Numbered from the stretch's first letter, positions 45,291 through 54,966 are shown. The stretch is 64,000 nucleotides of DNA from Oscillospiraceae bacterium (GCA_018110985.1 JAGAWT010000033.1:124001-188000), one strand, 5' to 3'. A program made the numbers and translations. The notes: generated by a model not told the origin, from the sequence alone.

Positions 45291-47489
45291 GTGCTCAACA
45301 AGACTGAGACCATTTATACTATAGATGATATAATGGAGTTCATTCTCAAGGATGACCGTCATGAAAGCTATGATACAAGCAAGATCGTTTCTGCCTATGA
45401 TTTTGCTGCCACGGCTCATGCGAACCAGATGAGGTCTTCCGGAGAGCCATATATAACCCATCCTGTTGCGGTATCATATATACTTTTGCAGCTTGGTATG
45501 GATACTGACACTGTGTGTGCGGGTCTGCTCCATGATGTGGTGGAGGATACTGACCACAGCCTTGAAGAGATAAAAAAGCTCTTCGGTCAGGATGTGGCGA
45601 TGCTGGTGGACGGTGTCACAAAGTTAGGCAAGATACCGCTCTTTACGAAAGAGGAGCAGCAGGCAGAGAATGTCCGCAAGATACTCCTTGCCATGTCCCA
45701 GGACATAAGAGTTATCATCATCAAGCTGGCGGACAGGCTCCACAATATGAGGACCCTCCAGTTCAGACCTGCCCACAAGCAGAGGAATACCGCACTGGAG
45801 ACTATGAACATTTATGCTCCCATAGCTCACAGGCTGGGTATAAAGACCATTCAGGATGAGATAGAGGACATAGCCTTCCATTATCTGGATCCCTTTGCCT
45901 ATGCGGAGATAGAAAATGCTCTGAAGATCAGGAGCGATGAAAGGCAGCGCTTTATAAAGCAGATAGAATCCCAGATAGAGGAAAGGTTCGTTCAGATGGG
46001 GCTTGAAAAGCCTCAGCTTGCCGGAAGAGTGAAATCTGTATACGGGATATTCAAAAAATCCTTTATGCAGAACAAGAGCATTGATCAGATCTATGATATA
46101 TATGCGGTAAGGATCGTTGTAAACACTGTAAATGAGTGCTACAATGCGCTGGGCATAATACATGATATGTACAAGCCCATGCCAAACCGCTTCAAGGATT
46201 ATATCGCAACTCCCAAATCTAATATGTATCAGTCCCTCCACACGACCGTTATAGGAAGTGAAGGCATACCCTTTGAGGTGCAGATCCGCACGGTGGATAT
46301 GAACTATATCGCCGAATACGGCATCGCAGCCCACTGGAAGTACAAGGAGGGCATAAAAGGCAAGGACAAGCTCGAAAACCGCCTTGCATGGATAAGGCAG
46401 ATAATAGAAGCGCAGCAGAGCGCTGACGATGTGGAGGAGATAGTCCGCACCATCAAGTCCGACCTCTCCCCCGAGGATACCTTTGCCTTTACTCCCAAGG
46501 GAGATGTAATAACACTTCCCGCAGGGGCTACAATAGTGGATTTTGCCTACGCCATACATACACAGGTCGGCAACAAGATGAAGGGCGCCAAGGTGGACGG
46601 AAAGCTCGTTAGCCTTGACTATGAGCTAAAGACCGGAGAGATCGTGGAGATACTTACATCCAATTCTCCCGACCACAGCCCGAACCGTGCATGGATAGAC
46701 ATTGCCAAGACCCATGAGGCTAAATCCAAGATAAGGGCATGGTTCAAAAAAGAGCGCAGAGAGGAAAATGTCGCCAGGGGCAAAGAGGCTCTGGAAAAGG
46801 AATTCAAAAGAAACGGCGTAAATGTCCCGCCGGAGGATCTGGAGAAATTCCTTTCGGATGATATGCACAGGCACAACTGCGAGACCCTTGACGATTTCTA
46901 TGCGGCTCTCGGCTACGGTGGCATCATCCTTTCAAAGATACTTCCGAGGCTCAAGGAAAGCTACAACAAACAATACAGATCCGAACAGCCCGTTGCACCG
47001 GTGGTCGTTCCCAAGCGCAGCAGCACCGGCATAATAGTGGGCGGCGAAAACAACATAGAGGTAAAGCTGGCAAAGTGCTGTTCTCCCCTGCCGGGAGAGG
47101 ATATAGTGGCTTTTGTAACCAAGGGACACGGCTTTTCCGTTCACAGGAAGGACTGTGTCAATTACCTCAATTCCATAAACGGCGGCGGAGATCCCGAAAG
47201 GTGGACCCCTGCCACATGGGCAGAGAATACCAAGAAAAACGACAATCCGATCTTCAATGCATCCATTGACATAGTATCCGGTGATCTTCTTTCTGTTCCC
47301 ATGCAGGTAATGGCGGTCACATCGGAAATGCGCATACCTGTCCTGAGCTTTAATTCAAAGACGCTCAAAAACGGCAATTCCGAGATACTGATACAGTGTC
47401 AGATAGCAGGGTCGGAACAGCTTGCGCTGATGCTTGCCAAGCTGCGGAAGATCCCCCTTGTGATAAGTGCGGACAGAGTTATTAACTGA
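45291..47489 (+). CDS. relA: Bifunctional (p)ppGpp synthetase/hydrolase (RSH)
   Basis: A 732-residue stringent-response enzyme. N-terminal HD hydrolase (H81-D82 in HDVVEDTD), synthetase domain with IYDIYAVRIVV and the RFKDY motif (the RxKD form typical of bifunctional enzymes), TGS domain (FAFTPKGDVITLPAGATIVD), a helical region and a C-terminal ACT domain. It should both make and degrade ppGpp. The start is GTG 45291 after AAGGTGG. It is followed 13 bases later by a metallo-hydrolase gene. The dtd gene often found after it is absent. Confidence 0.95.
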   Translation: MLNKTETIYTIDDIMEFILKDDRHESYDTSKIVSAYDFAATAHANQMRSSGEPYITHPVAVSYILLQLGMDTDTVCAGLLHDVVEDTDHSLEEIKKLFGQDVAMLVDGVTKLGKIPLFTKEEQQAENVRKILLAMSQDIRVIIIKLADRLHNMRTLQFRPAHKQRNTALETMNIYAPIAHRLGIKTIQDEIEDIAFHYLDPFAYAEIENALKIRSDERQRFIKQIESQIEERFVQMGLEKPQLAGRVKSVYGIFKKSFMQNKSIDQIYDIYAVRIVVNTVNECYNALGIIHDMYKPMPNRFKDYIATPKSNMYQSLHTTVIGSEGIPFEVQIRTVDMNYIAEYGIAAHWKYKEGIKGKDKLENRLAWIRQIIEAQQSADDVEEIVRTIKSDLSPEDTFAFTPKGDVITLPAGATIVDFAYAIHTQVGNKMKGAKVDGKLVSLDYELKTGEIVEILTSNSPDHSPNRAWIDIAKTHEAKSKIRAWFKKERREENVARGKEALEKEFKRNGVNVPPEDLEKFLSDDMHRHNCETLDDFYAALGYGGIILSKILPRLKESYNKQYRSEQPVAPVVVPKRSSTGIIVGGENNIEVKLAKCCSPLPGEDIVAFVTKGHGFSVHRKDCVNYLNSINGGGDPERWTPATWAENTKKNDNPIFNASIDIVSGDLLSVPMQVMAVTSEMRIPVLSFNSKTLKNGNSEILIQCQIAGSEQLALMLAKLRKIPLVISADRVIN

Positions 47490-47502
47490 AAAGGTCTGAA
47501 AA

Positions 47503-48174
47503 ATGTACACGATGACTTTACCCTCTATGGGTGCTTTCGGCACCAATGCCTATGTTTTGTGGGATGAAGAAAAAAGAGGCGTGCTGATAGATGCGCCCTG
47601 TGATGCGGATTATATCATATCCGAGATAGACAAGAAAGGGATCTCCCTTGAAAAAATACTGTTGACTCACGGACATATAGATCATATAGGGGCTTGTGCC
47701 CGGGTAGCACGGAGCTGCGGCGCAAAGATCTGCATACACAAGAAGGATCTTCCAAAGCTGTACGGCGATATAGGAAATGTATGCGGCTTTTTCGGATTGC
47801 CGGAGCCCGAGTATCCCCAAAAGGATGATGTCATAGCCTTTGAAAATGACGAAAAGATAGAATGTGGGAAAATGTGTGCGCAGGTGATAGAGACACCGGG
47901 TCATACGAGCGGAAGTGTATGCTTTCTGTTTGAGGATGAGGTCAGCGGAGAGCTGCGCCTTTATACGGGAGATACTCTCTTTGCGGGGAGCATGGGCAGA
48001 ACGGATATGCCGGACGGTGATGAGGACAGGATCTTTTCCTCACTTTCCCTGCTGTGGGATCGCTTTGAGGGGAAAGATGCACTGATCTTCCCGGGACATG
48101 GTCCGAGCAGCACTGTTGAGGCGGAAAGGATACGCAACAGGTATTTTATTTATGCCCATAATATCGGTAGATGA
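47503..48174 (+). CDS. MBL-fold metallo-hydrolase (glyoxalase II-like)
   Basis: A 223-residue two-zinc hydrolase. T55-HGHIDH-61 is the metal-binding motif, followed by the ETPGHTSGS histidine, YTGDTLF aspartate and FPGHG histidine. This is the YcbL/hydroxyacylglutathione-hydrolase-like group that commonly stands after rsh in Firmicutes; the true substrate is not known. It has a weak ribosome site (AAAGGTCTG about 10 bases before) and lies between rsh and hemZ in an apparent operon. Confidence 0.88.
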   Translation: MYTMTLPSMGAFGTNAYVLWDEEKRGVLIDAPCDADYIISEIDKKGISLEKILLTHGHIDHIGACARVARSCGAKICIHKKDLPKLYGDIGNVCGFFGLPEPEYPQKDDVIAFENDEKIECGKMCAQVIETPGHTSGSVCFLFEDEVSGELRLYTGDTLFAGSMGRTDMPDGDEDRIFSSLSLLWDRFEGKDALIFPGHGPSSTVEAERIRNRYFIYAHNIGR

Positions 48175-48177
48175 TGT

Positions 48178-49668
48178 ATGCTTGATATCTGTTTTATAAA
48201 TTGTGATCTGAAATACGAGACTGAGGCTGTGGTAAAGCTTTTCTTCCCGCTGGAGCATTTCGGCTTCCTTTATGATGAAGAAAATGTCGGGGATGAATAT
48301 ATCATAATTGAAAATGTTCCCGGACAGACTGTCGGCATCAGGCTGAAGATCGGAGAATGCGAAAGAAATGAAGCCGTTTCCTCCGGAGAAAATGCAAAGG
48401 AAACGGAAGAAAATGTTTGCCGTGCCCTTTATCTCATACTGTCTGAGTTTACGGGCAAAAAGCCCGAATGGGGCGCTCTTACCGGTATAAGACCCGTAAG
48501 AAAGATAAACAGTCTTCTGGATGAGGGGAAAGCAAGGAACGAGATCTTCGGTATACTGAATGAAAAATACTTCATCAGCGAAGGAAAGTTCTCTCTTTGC
48601 TATGACACTGCATTAAATCAGAGGCTTGCATTAAAAACTCTTGACAACAACAGCATTTCTCTGTATGTGGGCATCCCGTTTTGCCCCTCAAGATGCTCCT
48701 ATTGCTCCTTTGTTTCTCATTCCATAACATCAAAGGGCGCCATGAAGCTGATGGACGGATATGTTCGGAAGCTGACAGAGGAACTGAAACTGATTGCCGA
48801 TGCCGTGAACGGCACGCCCTTTTATATCAACACTGTCTATTTCGGAGGAGGAACACCCACCGCCCTGAGCGCAGAGGATCTTTCAAGGATAATATCTGTC
48901 GTGCGGCAGGAATTCGACCTCAGAGGGTGTGAGGAATTCACTGTTGAGGCAGGAAGACCTGACACTATAGACAGAGATAAGCTGTGTGCGATGAAGGAGG
49001 GCGGAGTTACAAGGATCTCCGTAAATCCTCAGAGCCTTTCGGACAGTGTCCTGAAAAAGATCGGCCGCATACACACTGTTGACAGATTTCATGAAGCCTT
49101 TGAGCTTGCGAGAAAAACAGGCTTTGACAATATAAACTGCGATACCATCGCAGGACTGCCCGGAGATGATGAACAGGGCTTTGAAAACACGCTGAAAGAA
49201 CTTATAAAGCTGTCTCCGGAGGGCATAACCGTTCACACCCTTACGGTAAAAACAGGAGCAAGGCTTGCAGGCAGCAGTAGGGACGCTTTTGCGGATGACA
49301 GTGCAGTAAGCCGTGAAACAAAACTTGCACGAAGACTCCTTTCCGACAGCTCCTATCTCCCCTACTATCTTTACAGGCAGAAAAACACCATAGGAAATCT
49401 TGAAAATACGGGATATTCCAAAAAAGGATACGAATGTCTTTACAACATATACATCATGGATGAGACACAGAATATCCTTGCTGCGGGCTGCGGCGGTTCC
49501 ACAAAGCTCGTAGCGCCCGGAGGAAAGATAAAGCGTGTTTTGAACTACAAATACCCCTACGAATATATTTCACGATTCGATAAAATGACGGAATACAAAA
49601 GACAGGGACTCAAAAACGATCTTTTGTCTCTGTGCAAGACCTACAACGCCGAAAGGAGTAATCTTTAA
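48178..49668 (+). CDS. hemZ: HemZ-type coproporphyrinogen dehydrogenase-like radical SAM protein
   Basis: A 496-residue protein. The N-terminal 165 residues are the HemZ-specific region (ending GALTGIRPVRKINSLLDEG); then the radical-SAM cluster C169-x3-C173-x2-C176 (CPSRCSYC), FGGGTPTALS and the HemN-like C-terminus. HemZ has been assigned to oxygen-independent haem synthesis, but in many anaerobes without a haem pathway its job is unproven; no other haem gene is in this window. The start ATG 48178 is 3 bases after the previous stop with a poor ribosome site, so translation may be coupled. Its TAA overlaps the next ATG. Confidence 0.88.
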   Translation: MLDICFINCDLKYETEAVVKLFFPLEHFGFLYDEENVGDEYIIIENVPGQTVGIRLKIGECERNEAVSSGENAKETEENVCRALYLILSEFTGKKPEWGALTGIRPVRKINSLLDEGKARNEIFGILNEKYFISEGKFSLCYDTALNQRLALKTLDNNSISLYVGIPFCPSRCSYCSFVSHSITSKGAMKLMDGYVRKLTEELKLIADAVNGTPFYINTVYFGGGTPTALSAEDLSRIISVVRQEFDLRGCEEFTVEAGRPDTIDRDKLCAMKEGGVTRISVNPQSLSDSVLKKIGRIHTVDRFHEAFELARKTGFDNINCDTIAGLPGDDEQGFENTLKELIKLSPEGITVHTLTVKTGARLAGSSRDAFADDSAVSRETKLARRLLSDSSYLPYYLYRQKNTIGNLENTGYSKKGYECLYNIYIMDETQNILAAGCGGSTKLVAPGGKIKRVLNYKYPYEYISRFDKMTEYKRQGLKNDLLSLCKTYNAERSNL

Positions 49669-51317
49669 TGCTCATCAACGGAAAACTTCTGCGCTCCGCT
49701 GTTATATCCGCATCACTTGCCCTTACAGAGTCCAAAAAGCTCATAGACGAGCTTAATGTGTACCCCGTACCTGACGGAGATACGGGTACAAATATGTCTC
49801 TTACCTTTGAGTGTGCCAAGGAATCTGTGACTGTTATGTCCGAAGCATCAGATGCCGGGGATGTTATGAAGACTGCATCCTCTGCCATGATAAGGGGTGC
49901 CAGAGGCAACTCGGGCGTAATAACCTCACTCTTGTTCAGAGGCTTTGCAAAGGGCATAGAGGGCAGGAAGGAGCTTAACTGCGAGGATATAGCCAACGCT
50001 TTCAGGATAGGCGTGGAGAGTGCTTACAAAGCGGTCATGAAGCCTGTTGAGGGCACTATACTCACTGTTGCGAGAGTGGCGTCCGAAAGGGCAAGGGATA
50101 TGTCATTCCAGACAAATGATCCTCTTGTTCAGTGGAGCGAGATGGTGGCAGCAGCTGCTGCTGCTCTGAAAAAAACTCCCGAGCAGCTCCCCATACTGAA
50201 AAAAGCAGGTGTGGTGGATGCAGGTGCCAAGGGTCTTGTTATCATTCTTGAGGAAATGCTCAGAGCTTTCAGGGGCGAGCCAAGATCATCTGTCCAGAAG
50301 ACGGATGCTGCTCCTTCAAACAAGCTGCATATAGATATAAGAGACGATGAAGAAATAATCTATGCCTACTGCACGGAGTATATCGTGAACGGTGAGCATA
50401 CACCCGAGCAGGCACAGGAGCTCAGGGCTTATCTTGAATCCATAGGGAACTGCGCAGTGGTGGTGGACGATGATGATATAATCAAGATCCATGTACACAC
50501 CAACAATCCCGGTCTTGCCTTTGAAAAGGGTCTTACCTACGGCTATCTCAGCAATATGAAGATAGACAACATGAGGCTCCAGAGAAACAAGCGCATGGAG
50601 CAGATGCGAAAGAAGGAAATCCCCGTTCCCGCAGAGCCCGAAAAGAATTTCGGCTTTGTTACGGTGGCAAACGGAAGCGGAGTCATATCCATGTTTAAGG
50701 ATCTTGGAGCAGATGAGGTCGTTATGGGCGGGCAGACCATGAATCCGTCAGCAGAGGACATACTGAGAGCAGTCTACAGTGTCCCCGCAAAGACCGTGTT
50801 CGTGCTTCCCAACAACAAGAACATCATCATGGCAGCAGAACAGGCTATGAAGATATCCGAAAAGGATATGTTCGTTCTTCCCACTACCTCCATTCCTCAA
50901 GGAATGGCAGCACTTTCTGCCTTTGATCCCGACAGCGATTTTGACAGCAACAGGACAAATATGTCCCAGGCGGCAGACAAGGTGGGCTCCGGTCTTATAA
51001 CCTTTGCTTCCCGCAATTCCGTATTCGGCGGTCACGATATCAAATCCGGAGACATAATGGCTCTTGAGAACGGCAAGCTTTCATTTATAGACAGAGACCT
51101 TACAAGGGCGGCTTATAAGCTGGCACGAAAGCTGGTAAAAGCCCAGAGATCTTCTGCAACATATGTTACCGTGCTGGTGGGTCAGGAAGTGACCGAGGAC
51201 AAACAGGCGGATCTTGAAACACTCATGAGATCAAAGATGCCTGCCGGAGCGAATATTACATTCCTCAGAGGAGAGCAGCCTGTTTATTACTATGTGATCT
51301 CTGTGGAGAGCGAGTAA
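49668..51317 (+). CDS. fakA: DAK2/DegV-like fatty acid kinase catalytic subunit (FakA/YloV family)
   Basis: A 549-residue protein. The N-terminal DhaL domain has VPDGDTGTNM (34-43) and GARGNSGVI for ATP and metal; the C-terminal half is the DegV-like domain ending LRGEQPVYYYVISVE. In Staphylococcus FakA phosphorylates fatty acids held by FakB proteins. No fakB or the usual yloU/asp23 partner is adjacent. The start overlaps the hemZ stop (TAATG), and AAAGGAG precedes it; the stop overlaps the ParA-like gene the same way. Confidence 0.9.
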   Translation: MLINGKLLRSAVISASLALTESKKLIDELNVYPVPDGDTGTNMSLTFECAKESVTVMSEASDAGDVMKTASSAMIRGARGNSGVITSLLFRGFAKGIEGRKELNCEDIANAFRIGVESAYKAVMKPVEGTILTVARVASERARDMSFQTNDPLVQWSEMVAAAAAALKKTPEQLPILKKAGVVDAGAKGLVIILEEMLRAFRGEPRSSVQKTDAAPSNKLHIDIRDDEEIIYAYCTEYIVNGEHTPEQAQELRAYLESIGNCAVVVDDDDIIKIHVHTNNPGLAFEKGLTYGYLSNMKIDNMRLQRNKRMEQMRKKEIPVPAEPEKNFGFVTVANGSGVISMFKDLGADEVVMGGQTMNPSAEDILRAVYSVPAKTVFVLPNNKNIIMAAEQAMKISEKDMFVLPTTSIPQGMAALSAFDPDSDFDSNRTNMSQAADKVGSGLITFASRNSVFGGHDIKSGDIMALENGKLSFIDRDLTRAAYKLARKLVKAQRSSATYVTVLVGQEVTEDKQADLETLMRSKMPAGANITFLRGEQPVYYYVISVESE

Positions 51318-51961
51318 TGATAACTCTTATAACAGGTCATTACGGCAGCGGAAAGACTACTGCTGCCGCAAACCTTGCCGCATTAAGGGCAGGTACAGGG
51401 AGCACGGCTCTTGTGGATATGGACACTGTTAATCCTTATTTCAGAGCAGCAGATCTGTCCGCTTTCCTTGAAGAAAAGGGCGTAAAGCTGATAGCTCCCA
51501 TGTATGCAGGGACAAACCTTGATCTTCCTATACTCAATTTTGATATTGCAGCCATTTCACGGGAATATGAGAATGTCATCTGCGATATGGGCGGAGACGA
51601 TGCGGGAGCCTATCCCTTCGGGAAATTCTCCGAATATGTGAAAAACTGCGGTGCGGGATGGGAACACCTGTTTACAGTGAATTTCTGCCGTCCCCTCACT
51701 TCTTCCCCGGAAGAGTGTGCCGAGAGCATAGATGAGATAGTCCGTGCCTCCCGTATGCCTGTGACGGCTATCATAAACAACACGAATCTTGGCAGTGAGA
51801 CCACAGAAGAGATAATAAAAGACGGTCTTGAAAAGGCGAAAGCTCTTGAAGAACTGACAGGTATCAGTGTGACATACAGTACATTCCCCGCTTTCCTTGA
51901 TGTCTCTTTTTCGGAACAGCTGGTGAAAACGGAGATACTTATAAAGAATATATGGGAATGA
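51317..51961 (+). CDS. ParA/MinD-like P-loop ATPase
   Basis: A 214-residue nucleotide-binding protein with GHYGSGKTTAAANLA at residues 7-21 (a deviant Walker A) and the DMDTVNPYFR segment. It is a short SIMIBI-class ATPase. In several clostridia a similar gene stands just before the ferredoxin and VorB genes of the 2-oxoisovalerate oxidoreductase, as here, so a role in maturing or regulating that enzyme is inferred, not shown. The start overlaps the fakA stop (TAATG). Confidence 0.78.
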   Translation: MITLITGHYGSGKTTAAANLAALRAGTGSTALVDMDTVNPYFRAADLSAFLEEKGVKLIAPMYAGTNLDLPILNFDIAAISREYENVICDMGGDDAGAYPFGKFSEYVKNCGAGWEHLFTVNFCRPLTSSPEECAESIDEIVRASRMPVTAIINNTNLGSETTEEIIKDGLEKAKALEELTGISVTYSTFPAFLDVSFSEQLVKTEILIKNIWE

Positions 51962-52004
51962 TCCCTTTGAAAAAGCAAATTCTAAAAGATAAAAGGTGGA
52001 ACTT

Positions 52005-52211
52005 ATGGCTAATATGACAGTCGATCATTCAAAATGCAAAGGCTGCGGTCTTTGCACAACAGTCTGTCCGAGAGAACTCATAAAGCTTAGGACGGATATA
52101 CGCACACCCAAGGGGTATAATCCCGCAGAGTGCAGTGATATAACAAGGTGCACCGGCTGCGGACTGTGTTTTCTCATGTGCCCTGATTGTGCCATAACCG
52201 TAGAAAAGTAA
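52005..52211 (+). CDS. vorD: 2x[4Fe-4S] ferredoxin, delta subunit of a 2-oxoacid:ferredoxin oxidoreductase
   Basis: A 68-residue ferredoxin with two CxxCxxCxxxC sets (C11-C14-C17-C21 and CTGCGLCFLMC). It would carry electrons from the VorB-containing enzyme to free ferredoxin. ATG 52005 follows AAAAGGTGG with good spacing; a GTG at 51996 lies inside that site. VorB starts 12 bases later. Identity as VorD rests on this neighbour. Confidence 0.85.
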   Translation: MANMTVDHSKCKGCGLCTTVCPRELIKLRTDIRTPKGYNPAECSDITRCTGCGLCFLMCPDCAITVEK

Positions 52212-52223
52212 GGAGGACTCCCA

Positions 52224-53282
52224 ATGGCAAGCGAAAAGAAGTTGATGAAGGGAAACGAAGCCCTTGCAGAGGCAGCTATCAGGTCAGGCTGCAAATGCTA
52301 TTTCGGTTATCCCATTACACCGCAGACGGAAATTGCCGCATATATGTCAAAGAGGATGCCCAAGGTGGGCGGAGTGTTTTTGCAGGCAGAGAGTGAGATA
52401 GCAGCCATAAATATGGTATACGGTGCGGCTTCCTCAGGAACACGCTGCATGACCAGCTCCTCCTCCCCCGGAATATCTCTTAAATCAGAGGGTATCTCCT
52501 ACCTTGCAGGCTCCGATCTTCCCTGTGTCATAGTAAATGTACAGAGAGGCGGTCCGGGTCTCGGCGGCATACAGCCCTCTCAGTCGGATTACTACATGGC
52601 TGCAAAGGCAGGCGGTCACGGCGATTTTCATATGCTGGTATTTGCGCCTTCATCCGTTCAGGAAATGGCGGATATGGCTGCCATGGCTTTTGAGAACGCT
52701 GATAAGTACAGGATGCCGGCTATGATCTTTGCGGACGGTCTTCTGGGTCAGATGATGGAGCCCGTGGAGTTCCCCGAGATCACTCCGGATGCTCCGGAGA
52801 AGCCCTGGGCCTGCACCGGTCACGAGATGAAGAGGAAGCACAACATAATAAACTCCCTTTACCTTGTTCCCGAAGAACTGGAAAAGTCCAATATAGAACG
52901 CTTCAAGCGTTATGAGACTGTGGAAAAGGAGCTTTGCCTTTGGGACGAATACCTGTGCGGGGATGCAGAGATAATAGTTACTGCCTACGGTGCCAGCGCC
53001 AGGATCGCCCGCTCTGCGGTCACAGCCGCAAGAGCAGAGGGAATAAAGGCAGGTCTTATAAGACCCAAGACCCTGTGGCCTTTCCCCAAGCAGGCGTATG
53101 TGAATAATCTGGACACTGCAAAGGCTTTTCTTTCCGTGGAGATGTCCATGGGACAGATGGTGGATGATGTCCGCCTTGCCATAGAATGTGCGAGACCTGT
53201 CCATTTCTTCGGTCACACCGGCGGAGTGGTCCCCACTCCCGGCGAAGTGCTTGAAAAGATCAGGGAGATAAATGCAAAGTAG
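52224..53282 (+). CDS. vorB: 2-oxoisovalerate (3-methyl-2-oxobutanoate) ferredoxin oxidoreductase, VorB-type alpha subunit
   Basis: A 352-residue alpha subunit: GNEALAEAAIRSGCKCYFGY and YPITPQTEIAAYM open the pyrimidine-binding domain, and ARPVHFFGHTGGVVPTPGEV closes the protein at the normal length. The complete enzyme needs a TPP-binding beta subunit and a gamma subunit, usually in the next two genes. Here tmcAL follows within 50 bases and neither subunit is in the window. Branched-chain versus general 2-oxoacid preference cannot be decided. AAGGAGGA precedes the ATG. Confidence 0.86.
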   Translation: MASEKKLMKGNEALAEAAIRSGCKCYFGYPITPQTEIAAYMSKRMPKVGGVFLQAESEIAAINMVYGAASSGTRCMTSSSSPGISLKSEGISYLAGSDLPCVIVNVQRGGPGLGGIQPSQSDYYMAAKAGGHGDFHMLVFAPSSVQEMADMAAMAFENADKYRMPAMIFADGLLGQMMEPVEFPEITPDAPEKPWACTGHEMKRKHNIINSLYLVPEELEKSNIERFKRYETVEKELCLWDEYLCGDAEIIVTAYGASARIARSAVTAARAEGIKAGLIRPKTLWPFPKQAYVNNLDTAKAFLSVEMSMGQMVDDVRLAIECARPVHFFGHTGGVVPTPGEVLEKIREINAK

Positions 53283-53330
53283 GCTTTTGACATTCATCAA
53301 ATGAGAAGTGATATAAAGGAGAAAATGCAA

Positions 53331-54788
53331 ATGAAGGTATACGGAATAGTCAGTGAATACAACCCTTTCCACAACGGTCATATCTACCAGATAGAGCAGA
53401 CCAAGAAGGAAACAGGCGCAACTCATATAGTTGCTGTGATGAGCGGCAACTTTGTTCAGAGAGGTGAGCCCGCTCTGCTGGATAAGTTCAAGAGAGCTGA
53501 GATAGCTGTAAAGAACGGCGTTGACCTTGTGATAGAGATGCCTGTGCGCTACAGTCTTGCAAATGCGGAGCTTTTTGCAAGAAGTGCGGTCATGATACTG
53601 GGTGCGCTTCGCTGTGTGGATGGTATCTCCTTTGGTGCCGAAGCCACTGTTGACGAACTGAAAAAGTGCGCAGATGCTGCAAGAGAGCTTGCTACTGCTG
53701 AGAACCTCCGTCCTCTTATGGAAAAAGGAATGAGCTATCCTCAGGCACTCCAGCAGCTTATAGCTTACCATTACGGCCCCCTTGTTTCAGAAGTGCTCAA
53801 CGATCCCAACAATATACTTGCCGTAGAGTACCTCAAGAGCATTTCCGTCCTCAATTTGGAGGATAGCTTAAAGCCGTTTGCCGTTAAGAGATTCGGTGCT
53901 GCCCATGACAGTGACGAACACTCCGATACCATTGCCAGCGGCAGCTACATCAGAAAGCTCATAGATGATGACGAGGATATCTCTGCATTCGTTCCTAAGG
54001 AGACCGCAGAGGCTGTAAAGGAATATGATGATAAGGATCTGCTTTGCTGGTTTGAGAATTTCGAGAGGATACTCCTTTACAGGCTGCGTGTGATGAGCCC
54101 TCAGGATCTCTTCACCACTCCCGATCTGGATCAGGGTCTTGCAAACCGTATCTTCAATGCCGCAAGACAGGCAAATTCTCTGGAGGATCTTCTTGATAAG
54201 ATCAAGGCTAAGCCCTACACCATGGCAAGGATCAAGAGAGTGCTTTTCAATGCGCTTCTCGGCATAAAGGCAGAAGATCTGAAAATACCTCCCCTTTTCG
54301 GACGCATACTTGCTCTCAATGACAGAGGTGCGGACATACTCAAGCTTGCAGGCTCACTTCCCGAAAACCGCTTCCCCATCCCCTTCTCCTCCTCTCTGCG
54401 TGACTTCATACCCAAGGAAGAGGACAGAAAGGATCCGAGAGCGCAGAGGAATATGCGTCTTGCCAGCATGACAGCTCTTTCCGGCGATATCTATTGTCTG
54501 GGAAGCAGAGCAGTTCGTCCTTCCGGAATGGACTTTACCACACCTATCACCTTCAATAAGATCGAGGGCTTTGTATCAGAACTTCCCGCCGATCTCAAGA
54601 CGACAGCTCATCAGGGCACTGCCGAGGAGATAGAAAAGGCAAGGCAGAAGGATCGTGAAGAGTTCATGGCAAGAATGGCCTCCCGTATACAGGAGACCGA
54701 GGGCGGCGGTGAAGGCGGAGATGCTCCCGCAGATACGCTTATCGAAGAGATAAACACCTCCGCTTCCAATGAGGACACGGAAGAATGA
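53331..54788 (+). CDS. tmcAL: tRNA(Met) cytidine acetate ligase TmcAL
   Basis: A 485-residue enzyme that uses acetate and ATP to acetylate the wobble cytidine of elongator tRNA-Met. It starts MKVYGIVSEYNPFHNGH, the nucleotidyl-transfer motif with HNGH, then MSGNFVQRGEPA, FGAE and the IASGSYIRK motif. The family is usually close to 400 residues; this one carries an extra acidic tail of about 60-70 residues (EGGGEGGDAPADTLIEEI). ATG 53331 gives 9-base spacing from AAAGGAG and begins the conserved motif; ATG 53325 is too close. Confidence 0.92.
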   Translation: MKVYGIVSEYNPFHNGHIYQIEQTKKETGATHIVAVMSGNFVQRGEPALLDKFKRAEIAVKNGVDLVIEMPVRYSLANAELFARSAVMILGALRCVDGISFGAEATVDELKKCADAARELATAENLRPLMEKGMSYPQALQQLIAYHYGPLVSEVLNDPNNILAVEYLKSISVLNLEDSLKPFAVKRFGAAHDSDEHSDTIASGSYIRKLIDDDEDISAFVPKETAEAVKEYDDKDLLCWFENFERILLYRLRVMSPQDLFTTPDLDQGLANRIFNAARQANSLEDLLDKIKAKPYTMARIKRVLFNALLGIKAEDLKIPPLFGRILALNDRGADILKLAGSLPENRFPIPFSSSLRDFIPKEEDRKDPRAQRNMRLASMTALSGDIYCLGSRAVRPSGMDFTTPITFNKIEGFVSELPADLKTTAHQGTAEEIEKARQKDREEFMARMASRIQETEGGGEGGDAPADTLIEEINTSASNEDTEE

Positions 54789-54958
54789 CACAGGAGAAGA
54801 TAGATCGCATAAACGAGCTGGCGAGAAAGCAGCGCACCATTGGTCTTTCCCTTGAAGAAAAAGCCGAACAGCAGGCGTTAAGGGATGAATACCGCAGAGG
54901 TGTCATAAACAATCTGAAAAGCCAGCTTGACAATATAGAGATCGTTGATAAGAAATAA
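54785..54958 (+). CDS. DUF896 (YnzC-like) small protein
   Basis: A 57-residue protein starting MTQEKIDRINELARKQRT and containing LSLEEKAEQQALRDEYRR, which is the DUF896 pattern: two charged helices forming a hairpin. YnzC of Bacillus is a small SOS-associated protein of unknown function. The ATG overlaps the tmcAL stop by 4 bases and a stem-loop terminator follows directly, so it is the last gene of this transcript. Confidence 0.88.
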   Translation: MTQEKIDRINELARKQRTIGLSLEEKAEQQALRDEYRRGVINNLKSQLDNIEIVDKK

Positions 54959-54966
54959 CAATGCTA

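Noticed and set aside
53283-54788. Beta or gamma VOR subunit hidden downstream of vorB
   Set aside because: The only frame there is TmcAL, with its HNGH and IASGSYIRK motifs; no TPP-binding GDG motif is seen on either strand.
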